Origin: JANMEX01 sp031423755
Lineage (GTDB): Bacteria > Pseudomonadota > Alphaproteobacteria > Rhizobiales > Rhizobiaceae
Assembly: GCA_031423755.1 (NCBI GenBank)
Contig: JANPGC010000227.1
Coordinates: forward strand, 1-22,256
Direction of reading: 5' to 3'
DNA length: 22,256 bases
Shown here: in pieces, positions 15,305-22,256 of the stretch
Layout of the letters: each line of letters starts with the position of its first letter
Numbering within the stretch: the first letter of the stretch is position 1
Made by a program: the position numbers and the translations under genes
The notes under the pieces: model-generated
Seen by the model: only the letters and a program-made list of their open reading frames with translations
The model's database searches: none
What the model was told of the DNA's origin: nothing

Positions 15305-15332
15305 CGGGCGGGGCAAACCATCGCCCCGCCCG
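15305..15332 (+). terminator. Intercistronic GC-rich stem-loop after agpA
   Basis: CGGGCGGGGC (15305-15314) and GCCCCGCCCG (15323-15332) form a perfect 10-bp stem with the 8-nt loop AAACCATC. No U-run follows, so it is better read as an mRNA 3'-end stabiliser or partial attenuator than as a full terminator. It would allow more binding protein than permease to be made. Confidence 0.75.
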
Positions 15333-15365
15333 TGCCCCCGCAATCCCACGCCAAGGATAATGCCC

Positions 15366-16394
15366 ATGCTGCGCTTCCTGTTGGTCCGCATTGCCCAGGC
15401 CGTGCCCGTGCTTTTGGTGATGAGCATCATAACGTTCATCATCATTCAGGCACCACCCGGCGACTACGGTGATTTCATACGCACAAACATGATGGTGCAA
15501 GGCAACGCCACAGCCGAAGCAGCCAGCCGCGCTGCCGAGGAATATCGCGAGAAGAACGGACTCAATGACCCGATGATCGTCCAGTATGGCAGCTGGATCT
15601 GGGGCATTGTTTCACGCGGTGATTTTGGCCAGTCCTATTTCTACAACAAGCCGGTCTGGGATGTCGTGGCGCAACGCCTGCCCGTCACGATCGCCATCGC
15701 ATTGACCTGCCATTTCCTGGCGACGCTCATCGGCATCGGCTTCGGTATTCTTGCCGCCGTCAAGCAATACACCTGGGTGGACACGCTCTTGTCCTTTATC
15801 AGCTTCCTTGGCATGACCGTGCCGCGTTTCCTTTTGGCGCTGATCATTCTCTATATCCTTGCCTACAAGCTCAACGTCCAGGAAATCGGTTCGTTCTACT
15901 CATCCAAATTCGGCGGCCAAGTCTATTGGCTCGGCTGGTTTGATTTCAATTGGGCCAAATTCTGGAACCTTCTACAGCACATCTGGCCGGTCATTGCCGT
16001 CGCCACGATTGGTGGCCTCGCCTACAACATGCGCGTCATGCGGGCCAATCTTCTGGATACGCTGAATGCGCAGTATGTGGAAACCGCCCGCGCAAAAGGC
16101 CTGTCCGAATCCAGCGTCATCATGCGCCATGCCGTGCCGAACGCGCTGCATCCGCTGATCGCCCGCCAAGGCGTGGTTCTCCCCTACATGTTGACCGGCG
16201 AAGTCGAGGTTGCAATCGTCTTCGGCCTCGCAACAATCGGCCCCGCCATCGTCGGCTCAATGAGCATTGGCGATGTCTATGTAACTGCGACAATCCTGCT
16301 GGTTTTGGGCGTCACGCTCATTATCGGCAACATCATCGCCGATCTGCTGCTGGCGCTGCTTGATCCGCGCATTCGAGTGGGAGCAGACGCATGA
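15366..16394 (+). CDS. agpB: ABC transporter permease, DppB/OppB family
   Basis: The 342-aa inner-membrane protein starts MLRFLLVRIAQAVPVLLVMSII, the typical N-terminal helix of DppB-like permeases. Periplasmic loop residues and about five more helices follow. The EAA loop that contacts the ATPase (YVETARAKGLSESSVIMRHAVPNAL) lies near 237-262. I chose ATG 15366 because AAGGA is eight nt upstream; the ATG at 15360 in the same frame leaves only two nt. The gene overlaps agpC by 4 nt (ATGA). Together with AgpC it should form the channel for alpha-galactosides, judging from the adjacent binding protein and glycosidases. By sequence alone it could be a peptide permease. Confidence 0.86.
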   Translation: MLRFLLVRIAQAVPVLLVMSIITFIIIQAPPGDYGDFIRTNMMVQGNATAEAASRAAEEYREKNGLNDPMIVQYGSWIWGIVSRGDFGQSYFYNKPVWDVVAQRLPVTIAIALTCHFLATLIGIGFGILAAVKQYTWVDTLLSFISFLGMTVPRFLLALIILYILAYKLNVQEIGSFYSSKFGGQVYWLGWFDFNWAKFWNLLQHIWPVIAVATIGGLAYNMRVMRANLLDTLNAQYVETARAKGLSESSVIMRHAVPNALHPLIARQGVVLPYMLTGEVEVAIVFGLATIGPAIVGSMSIGDVYVTATILLVLGVTLIIGNIIADLLLALLDPRIRVGADA

Positions 16395-17512
16395 GCACTC
16401 ACGAAGGCGAGGTGGATGACGCCCGCATCTCCACCGTATCCTCCACATCGCAGAGCTACGGCGCTCTGGTCTGGCGACGCTTGCGCAAGTCCATTCCGGG
16501 CATGGTCGGCCTCGTGCTTGTCACCTTGCTGCTGGTCTTCGCGCTGTTCGCCAACTTCTTCTCGCCAATGAATCCGAACGCGGCATCCGTATCGTTCGCC
16601 CCGCCGGACAAAATATCCTTCTTCACCAAGGACGGCTTCACCCTGTGGCCGGTGGCCTATGCGGTAAAAGAAGGCGCGGAGCTCGACCCGATCACCTTCC
16701 AGCCGCTCATGGGTCCGGACATGGACAACCCGCGCTCATTGGCCCTGTTCGCCAAAGGATGGGAGTATAATTTCCTCGGGCTGATCCCGACAAACCGCCA
16801 TTTCATTGGCGTTTCGGACGGATCACCTCTGCACATACTCGGCACTGACAAATTGGGCCGCGATATTCTCTCGCGCGGCATTGTCGGCTCGCGCATTTCG
16901 CTCATGATCGCGCTGGTCTCCATCGCGCTCATCACCGTCATCGGCACGCTCACCGGCATCATGTCCGGCTATCTCGGCGGCAAGTTTGACCTTTGGTTCC
17001 AGCGCTTTGTCGAAATCATCCTCGCCTTCCCGCAACTGCCGCTTTATCTGGCGCTGACAACGCTCATACCGGTCACGGCGCCGTCCTACATCTTCCTTTC
17101 GTTCGTGATCGCAGTCATCGTCGGCCTCGGCTGGGCGCAACTGTCACGAGAGGTCCGGGCCAAGACCATGTCAATGGCGCGGATTGATTATGTCCGCGCC
17201 GCCATGGCTGTCGGCGCTTCAGACAATCGCATTATCACAAGGCACATCCTGCCCAACGTCATGTCGCACGTCATTGTCTCGATCACGCTCGGAATCCCGA
17301 CCATCATCCTTTTGGAATCCTTCCTCGGCTATCTCGGCTTTGCCGTGAAACCGCCGCTGATCTCCTGGGGCCTGATGCTTCAGGATGCGGGAACTTTCTC
17401 TGTCATTGGCTCCTATCCGTGGATCCTCTCCCCTGTTGGCTTTGTGCTTTTGGCCGTCTTCGCGTTCAACGCGCTCGGTGACGGTTTGCGCGACGCCATT
17501 GACCCGTATTGA
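16391..17512 (+). CDS. agpC: ABC transporter permease, DppC/OppC family
   Basis: The 373-aa protein has a cytoplasmic N-terminus, a first helix at about 38-58 (GMVGLVLVTLLLVFALFANFF), and then an unusually long periplasmic segment of about 100 residues. HILGTDKLGRDILSR, the hallmark of this family, comes next, followed by the helix bundle with the EAA loop (DYVRAAMAVGASDNRIITRHILPNV) near 258-282. It is the second half of the membrane channel. The start overlaps the agpB stop, and the stop is seven nt before agpD, so the four transporter genes are tightly packed. The long insert is shared, as far as I recall, by permeases that work with large AgpA-like binding proteins. Confidence 0.86.
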   Translation: MSTHEGEVDDARISTVSSTSQSYGALVWRRLRKSIPGMVGLVLVTLLLVFALFANFFSPMNPNAASVSFAPPDKISFFTKDGFTLWPVAYAVKEGAELDPITFQPLMGPDMDNPRSLALFAKGWEYNFLGLIPTNRHFIGVSDGSPLHILGTDKLGRDILSRGIVGSRISLMIALVSIALITVIGTLTGIMSGYLGGKFDLWFQRFVEIILAFPQLPLYLALTTLIPVTAPSYIFLSFVIAVIVGLGWAQLSREVRAKTMSMARIDYVRAAMAVGASDNRIITRHILPNVMSHVIVSITLGIPTIILLESFLGYLGFAVKPPLISWGLMLQDAGTFSVIGSYPWILSPVGFVLLAVFAFNALGDGLRDAIDPY

Positions 17513-17519
17513 GGCCGAC

Positions 17520-19133
17520 ATGAACCCGCAAATTGCCATCGAAGCCAAGAATATCGGCGTCTCGTTCAAAGTGGACGGCGGTCAGGTCGAAGCTGTCAAG
17601 GATGTGTCCTTCACCTTGCACAAGGGCCAGACGATTGCCTTGGTCGGCGAATCCGGCTCCGGCAAATCCGTCACCGCCCGCGCCATCATGAAGCTCCTGT
17701 CCAAGCGCGCCCGCGTGACGGAAAACACGGAGATCCTTTACGGCGGCAAAAACATGGCCCGCCTGTCCGACAAGGAGATGCGCGGCCTGCGCGGCAACAG
17801 GCTGACCATGATCTTTCAGGAGCCGATGAGTTCGCTCAATCCGGTTTACACCATCGGCAAACAGCTCGCCGAAATCCTGCGCATCCACCAGAAAATCTCC
17901 AAGGCCGACGCCTTCAAGCGTGCCGTCGATCTCTTGAAAGAAGTCCAGATTCCTGACCCGGAAGCGCGTGTCCGCCAATATCCGCACCAGCTGTCCGGCG
18001 GCCAGCGCCAGCGCGTGATGATCGCCATGGCACTCGCCAACAAACCCGATGTTCTGATCGCGGATGAGCCGACAACCGCCCTTGATGTGACAGTTCAGGC
18101 AGAAATTCTGAACCTCATCAAGGTGCTCAAAGAGAAGAACGGCATGGCGGTGATCCTCATCACTCATGACCTGACGGTCGTCCGCCAGTTCGCCGACCAC
18201 GTCTATGTGATGCAGCATGGGCTGGTGCGCGAAAGTGGTCCGACTGAGCAGATCTTCGCCAATCCGCAGCACCCCTACACAAAACGCCTGCTCGGTTCAG
18301 AGCCCAAAGGTCGGGCCAACGCGCTGGAGGTTTCTCCGGAGACCGTGCTCGAAGGTCGCAATGTGCGCGTGACTTACACACTGCGAAAAGGCGGTGCCTT
18401 CCGCGGCACCAACTACAATCTGCAAGCTGTCGACGGGCTGTCACTGACGCTGAAGCGCGGCGAGACGCTTGGTCTTGTCGGCGAATCCGGGTCCGGAAAA
18501 ACCACGTTTGGCCAGGCGCTGATGCGGTTGAACAAACTGACCGGAGGCGAAGTCGATTTCCTTGGCCACCGCATTGACACGCTCGACCGTGCAGGAATGA
18601 AGCCTTACCGCAAACGCATGCAGATCGTCTTCCAGGACCCGTTTTCCTCACTCAATCCACGCATGTCCGTGCGCCAGCTGATCGAGGAGGGCCTGATCGT
18701 CAACGGCCTTGGTGCCACCCGCGCCGAGCGGTTGGAACGCGTCAAGCAGGCGCTGCGCGATTCCGGCCTGCCGGACACGATTCTTGCCCGCTTTCCGCAC
18801 GAGTTTTCCGGCGGCCAGCGCCAGCGCCTCGCCATCGCCCGTGCGGTCGCGCTTGAGCCGGAGTTCATCCTCCTTGACGAACCGACATCAGCGCTCGACT
18901 TGTCCGTGCAGGCACAGATCATCGAACTGTTGCGCAAGCTCCAGCGCGACAAAGGCCTGTCCTACCTGTTTATATCGCACGATCTGAAAGTCGTGCGTGC
19001 CCTGTGTCACCGCGTTATTGTCATGCAAAACGGCAAGATCGTTGAACAGGGTCCGGTCGCAGATGTGCTCGAACGTCCGCAAACCGATTACACCCGCCGC
19101 CTCGTCCGGGCGGCATTTGAAATAGCAACCTGA
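17520..19133 (+). CDS. agpD: ABC transporter ATP-binding protein with two fused ATPase domains
   Basis: The 537-aa protein carries two complete nucleotide-binding domains, equal to DppD and DppF joined in one chain. Domain one has Walker A GESGSGKS at 43-50, signature LSGGQRQR near 158-165 and Walker B LIADEP near 179-184. Domain two has GESGSGKT at 321-328, FSGGQRQR near 429-436 and ILLDEP near 450-455. Each domain has the post-NBD segment typical of the oligopeptide/dipeptide importers. The frame is open further upstream into agpC, but ATG 17520 is where homology begins (MNPQIAIEAKNIGVSF). It energises uptake through AgpB and AgpC. Both sites look catalytically intact. Confidence 0.92.
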   Translation: MNPQIAIEAKNIGVSFKVDGGQVEAVKDVSFTLHKGQTIALVGESGSGKSVTARAIMKLLSKRARVTENTEILYGGKNMARLSDKEMRGLRGNRLTMIFQEPMSSLNPVYTIGKQLAEILRIHQKISKADAFKRAVDLLKEVQIPDPEARVRQYPHQLSGGQRQRVMIAMALANKPDVLIADEPTTALDVTVQAEILNLIKVLKEKNGMAVILITHDLTVVRQFADHVYVMQHGLVRESGPTEQIFANPQHPYTKRLLGSEPKGRANALEVSPETVLEGRNVRVTYTLRKGGAFRGTNYNLQAVDGLSLTLKRGETLGLVGESGSGKTTFGQALMRLNKLTGGEVDFLGHRIDTLDRAGMKPYRKRMQIVFQDPFSSLNPRMSVRQLIEEGLIVNGLGATRAERLERVKQALRDSGLPDTILARFPHEFSGGQRQRLAIARAVALEPEFILLDEPTSALDLSVQAQIIELLRKLQRDKGLSYLFISHDLKVVRALCHRVIVMQNGKIVEQGPVADVLERPQTDYTRRLVRAAFEIAT

Positions 19134-19142
19134 GGTCAAAGA

Positions 19143-20510
19143 ATGTCCAGAACTGTCATCACCTTCATCGGCGCGGGCTCAGCCGTGTTCACCAAGAATA
19201 TCGCAGGCGACATCCTCCAGCGCCCTGCCCTTGCCAATGCTGAAGTCCGCCTGATGGACATCAATCCGCAGCGCCTGGAAGAGTCCGAAATCATTGTCGG
19301 CAAGATGGCGCAGGCGCTTGGCGGCAAGGCAACGGTCAAAACCTACACGGATCAGCGCCGCGCGCTTGCCGGGGCGGACTTCGTTGTCTGCTGTTTCCAG
19401 GTCGGCGGCTATGAGCCTTGCACGGTCACTGATTTTGAAGTGCCGAAAGCCTACGGTCTGCGTCAGACAATTGCCGATACGCTCGGCATCGGCGGGATCA
19501 TGCGCGGCCTGCGAACCGTGCCCGTATTGTGGTCGATCTGCGAAGACATGCTGGCTGTCGCGCCAAATGCCATCATGCTGCAATATGTCAACCCGATGGC
19601 GATCAACACATGGGCCATCGCCGCGAAATATCCCACCATCCGTCAGGTCGGCCTTTGCCATTCGGTCCAAGGCACCGCCTACGAACTTGCCCGCGATCTC
19701 GACCTTCCGGTCGAAGACATCCGCTACCGCGCCGGAGGCATCAACCATATGGCCTTCTACCTCAACTTCGAACACCGTCAGCCGGACGGGTCTTACGTCG
19801 ATCTCTACCCTGCGCTGAAGAAAGGCTACCGCGAGGGCCGCTTCCCCAAGCCAAGTCATTGGAACCCGCGCTGCCCCAACAAGGTGCGCTATGAAATGCT
19901 CATGCGCCTCGGCTATTTCGTCACCGAATCTTCAGAGCATTTCGCCGAATACACGCCATGGTTCATCAAGCGCGACCGCCCGGACCTGATCGAAAAATTC
20001 GGCATCCCACTCGACGAATATCCGATGCGCTGCATCGAGAATATTGCCCGGTGGAAGAAGGAAGCCGAGACCTTGAAGAACGAGACCAAGATCGAGCTCA
20101 AGGAAAGCCACGAGTATGCCAGCCAGATCGTCAATTCGGTCGTGACGGGCGAGCCTTCCGTGATCTATGGCAACCATCAGAACCGGGGCTATATCCCGCA
20201 ATTGCCGGATGGCTGCGCCATCGAAGTGCCGACGCTGGTGGATAGCAATGGCCTTCAGCCGACCATCGTACGCGATATCCCGCCGCAGCTGATCGCCCTT
20301 ATGCGCACCAATATCAATGTGCAGGAGCTGACCGTGGCGGCGCTTGTTACGGAAAACCCCGAGCACATCTACCATGCCGCCATGCTCGATCCGCACACCG
20401 GCGCGGAGCTTGATCTTGACCAGATATGGAACCTGACACACGACCTGCTCGCCGCACACGGGACCTGGTTGCCGGAGTGGGCGCGCGCGCAAGTCCGCAA
20501 GGCATCATGA
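19143..20510 (+). CDS. melA: Family-4 glycoside hydrolase, MelA-type alpha-galactosidase
   Basis: The 455-aa protein is closely similar, from memory, to E. coli MelA along its whole length. The NAD-binding motif is GAGS at 10-13. QVGGYEPCTVTDFEVPKAYG and QTIADTLGIGGIMRGLRT follow, and then LCHSVQGTA with Cys172 and GINHM with His202, the two expected Mn-binding residues. ESSEHFAEYTPWF is also conserved. These cytoplasmic enzymes need NAD and a divalent metal. They oxidise C3 of the galactosyl unit, eliminate the leaving group and reduce the product back. The likely substrates are melibiose and raffinose delivered by AgpABCD. The counterpart in the S. meliloti agp locus would be agaL1. The start is nine nt after the agpD stop. 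The stop overlaps the next ATG by 4 nt. Confidence 0.93.
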   Translation: MSRTVITFIGAGSAVFTKNIAGDILQRPALANAEVRLMDINPQRLEESEIIVGKMAQALGGKATVKTYTDQRRALAGADFVVCCFQVGGYEPCTVTDFEVPKAYGLRQTIADTLGIGGIMRGLRTVPVLWSICEDMLAVAPNAIMLQYVNPMAINTWAIAAKYPTIRQVGLCHSVQGTAYELARDLDLPVEDIRYRAGGINHMAFYLNFEHRQPDGSYVDLYPALKKGYREGRFPKPSHWNPRCPNKVRYEMLMRLGYFVTESSEHFAEYTPWFIKRDRPDLIEKFGIPLDEYPMRCIENIARWKKEAETLKNETKIELKESHEYASQIVNSVVTGEPSVIYGNHQNRGYIPQLPDGCAIEVPTLVDSNGLQPTIVRDIPPQLIALMRTNINVQELTVAALVTENPEHIYHAAMLDPHTGAELDLDQIWNLTHDLLAAHGTWLPEWARAQVRKAS

Positions 20511-22018
20511 AAAACTGGCCAGCCCACATTGTCGTCGTTGGCGGCGGCACGGCGGGCTGGCTTGCAGCCATGATGTTGTCGGACGTCGCGATACGCGAAA
20601 AGACCGGCACGAAAGTGACAGTGATCGAATCGTCCAAGCTCGGCGTTATCGGTGTTGGCGAAGGCTCCACTGCCGTGTTCCGCCAGATGCTGCGCCACTT
20701 CAAGCTCGACGAGGAAGAGTTCCTGCGCGAGACCGGCGCAACGATCAAATACGGCATCCGCCACAAGGATTGGCGGCGCGTCGGTCACAGCTATGACGGG
20801 CCGATCGACACGCCGCAGATGGTCGCGGGCGGGGCGGACCTCGACACCTACGCCGTCGCTGCCGGCCGCTCGGTCGGCGAGGCGCATCTCTTCCAGCATC
20901 TCTTGAACGGGCGCAAAGGCCCGTTCGCGCTGGTCAACGGCAGACACCTCCCGGCGGGCCCATTCCATTACGCCTTCCACTTCGACCAGGCGCTCGTTGG
21001 CGCATGGCTGCGGCGCAAAGCCAAGGGCATCACGCTGATCGACGATCAGGTGACGGGCGTCGAAAAAGGCGAAGGCGGCATCACTGCCCTCACCATGGAA
21101 AGCGGCCAGCGCGTCGAGGCGGACTTCTTCCTCGACTGCACCGGATTCCGGCGGCGGCTGATCGGGGAACTCGACGCAGAGTGGATCAGCTTCCGCGATG
21201 TGCTGCCGGTCAACCGTGCCATGCCCTTCTGGGTCGACATCAAGGACGGCGAGGAAATCGATCCTTGCACTTTAGCTTGGGCGCAGAAATCCGGCTGGCT
21301 TTGGTGGATTCCGACGCAAGGCCGCTACGGCGCAGGCTATGTGTATTCTGATGTTCACACAACGCCTGATGAGGCCAAAGCCGAAATCGAAGCGGCGCTT
21401 GGCTACGAGATTCACCCCCGCAACGACATCAAGATCGACGCCGGACGCCAGAAGGACGCATGGCTCGGCAACTGCGTCGCCGTCGGCCTGTCGTCTTCCT
21501 TTCTTGAGCCCCTGGAAGCAACATCGATCCACGGCACAATCGTCCAGATGATGATGCTGTCGGAATGGCTCGGCCAGCCTGGGGGACGTCAGCGATACAA
21601 TGCTGCTGTTGCACAGCAGGTTGACGACTTCCGCGATTTCATCCGCCTGCACTATGTGAGCGAGCGGCGCGACAGCCCGTTCTGGCGCGATGTTGCAGCG
21701 AGCCATCCGCAGGTGGTCAACGACCGGCTGGCCCATTGGCAGACGCGCATTCCAAGCCCGCAAGATTTTTCACGCTTCCCGCCGGGGCTTGAGCATCTTG
21801 GCCTTGCCCATGTGCAGGAGCAACTTTACGTGCCGGTGCTCGACGGCCTTGGCCTCCTCAACCGTGACGCCGCCAAGGCCGCGATGGCTGCCAATCCCAA
21901 GGCGCGCGACTTTGCCCGCAAGACCCACGCGTCGCTCGTATCCGAATATTCCCGCGCGGCGGCGAAGTGCGTGCCGCACCGCACCTATCTCATGAGCCTC
22001 CAGGAGTCCGCAAAATGA
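20507..22018 (+). CDS. Flavin-dependent tryptophan-halogenase-like protein in a sugar operon
   Basis: The 503-aa protein is of normal length for this family. It has the FAD-binding GGGTAG at 12-17, GVGEGST at 49-55, and Lys81 in GATIKYGI, which lines up with the catalytic Lys79 of PrnA/RebH. DCTGFRR is at 210-216, the family hallmark WxWxIP appears as WLWWIP at 264-269, and FLEPLEATS at 332-340 has Glu337 matching PrnA Glu346. The residue after that glutamate is Ala338 where the classical enzymes have serine. Known relatives chlorinate or brominate aromatic rings with FADH2, oxygen and halide. No flavin reductase or aromatic pathway is visible here. Both ends overlap the flanking glycosidase genes by 4 nt, so it is part of the sugar operon. 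Related genes occur in carbohydrate-use loci of other proteobacteria without a settled function. Its substrate is unknown. Confidence 0.85.
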   Translation: MKNWPAHIVVVGGGTAGWLAAMMLSDVAIREKTGTKVTVIESSKLGVIGVGEGSTAVFRQMLRHFKLDEEEFLRETGATIKYGIRHKDWRRVGHSYDGPIDTPQMVAGGADLDTYAVAAGRSVGEAHLFQHLLNGRKGPFALVNGRHLPAGPFHYAFHFDQALVGAWLRRKAKGITLIDDQVTGVEKGEGGITALTMESGQRVEADFFLDCTGFRRRLIGELDAEWISFRDVLPVNRAMPFWVDIKDGEEIDPCTLAWAQKSGWLWWIPTQGRYGAGYVYSDVHTTPDEAKAEIEAALGYEIHPRNDIKIDAGRQKDAWLGNCVAVGLSSSFLEPLEATSIHGTIVQMMMLSEWLGQPGGRQRYNAAVAQQVDDFRDFIRLHYVSERRDSPFWRDVAASHPQVVNDRLAHWQTRIPSPQDFSRFPPGLEHLGLAHVQEQLYVPVLDGLGLLNRDAAKAAMAANPKARDFARKTHASLVSEYSRAAAKCVPHRTYLMSLQESAK

Positions 22019-22256
22019 CGTCATTCAAGATCACCATCATCGGCGCAGGCAGCGTCGGCTTCACCAAAAAGCTCTGCTCGGACATTCTCAAGGTTGCCGA
22101 GTTCGAAGACATCGAAATTTCGCTCACGGACATCAATGCCCACAACCTCGACATGATCCACCAGATCATTTCGTCGATCGTCGAGGTGAACAAGCTACCC
22201 GCCAGGGTCACCGCCACCACCAATCGTCGCGAAGCCATCACCGGGGCGCGCTACAT
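22015..22256 (+). CDS. Second family-4 glycoside hydrolase (partial, C-terminus outside window)
   Basis: The first 80 residues are visible: MTSFKITIIGAGSVGFTKKL, then DIEISLTDINAHNLDM and PARVTATTNRREAITGARY. The NAD-binding GAGS at 10-13, the LTDIN end of the second strand and the spacing to REAITGA match family-4 glycosidases. It differs clearly from the MelA-type enzyme upstream (a TKKLCSDIL helix rather than TKNIAGDIL, and different residues after TDIN), so it is not a recent duplicate. The start overlaps the halogenase-like gene by 4 nt. It may be the counterpart of agaL2, acting on another alpha-galactoside or alpha-glucoside. The metal-binding region lies outside the window, so its specificity cannot be judged. 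Confidence 0.85.
   Translation, partial: MTSFKITIIGAGSVGFTKKLCSDILKVAEFEDIEISLTDINAHNLDMIHQIISSIVEVNKLPARVTATTNRREAITGARY

Noticed and set aside
17466..18272. A 268-codon minus-strand open frame opposite agpD
   Set aside because: It is antisense to the first ATPase domain, whose motifs are all present on the plus strand. No domain is recognisable in the antisense product.

Overview
The window looks like chromosome or large-replicon sequence of an alphaproteobacterium, most likely of the order Hyphomicrobiales (rhizobia and relatives). The grounds are an FnrN-type regulator next to a ccoNOQP-ccoGHIS block behind a rhizobial-type TTGAT-N4-GTCAA anaerobox, an alpha-galactoside (agp-type) ABC operon with a divergent AraC-family activator as in Sinorhizobium, a moderately high GC content, and dense 4-nt ATGA gene overlaps. 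The species cannot be named from the sequence alone.

Layout. 1-1639 (minus strand): two nucleotide-sugar genes, a WbpE-like DegT-family aminotransferase (cut by the window start) and a WbpB-like Gfo/Idh/MocA dehydrogenase, probably for an acetamido sugar of surface polysaccharide. 1748-1916: two back-to-back promoters and a tRNA with anticodon CAT. 2087-10971 (plus): fnrN, then a high-affinity microaerobic respiration unit, ccoN-O-Q-P (cbb3 oxidase) followed by ccoG-H-I-S (maturation and copper supply). An FNR/FixK box at 3005-3018 probably places the oxidase genes under the neighbouring FnrN. 11074-12105 (plus): a lone acetylpolyamine amidohydrolase, convergent with the next gene.

12124-22256: an alpha-galactoside uptake and hydrolysis locus. 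A divergent AraC-family regulator (agpT-like) faces agpA (large periplasmic binding protein), agpB and agpC (permeases), agpD (two fused ATPase domains), a MelA-like family-4 glycosidase, a flavin-dependent tryptophan-halogenase-like protein, and a second, different family-4 glycosidase that runs off the window. The expected workflow is capture and import of melibiose/raffinose-type sugars followed by NAD/metal-dependent cleavage in the cytoplasm.

The most unusual element is the halogenase-like flavoprotein (20507-22018). It overlaps both flanking glycosidase genes by 4 nt (ATGA), keeps the GxGxxG and WxWxIP motifs and the catalytic Lys and Glu, and sits in a sugar-catabolic operon with no visible flavin reductase or aromatic substrate pathway. 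Smaller points of interest are a perfect 10-bp stem-loop after agpA, a 12-codon mini-ORF bridging ccoP and ccoG, and CCGGAAA direct repeats in the agpT-agpA divergent region. I saw no CRISPR array, insertion sequence, prophage or rRNA.
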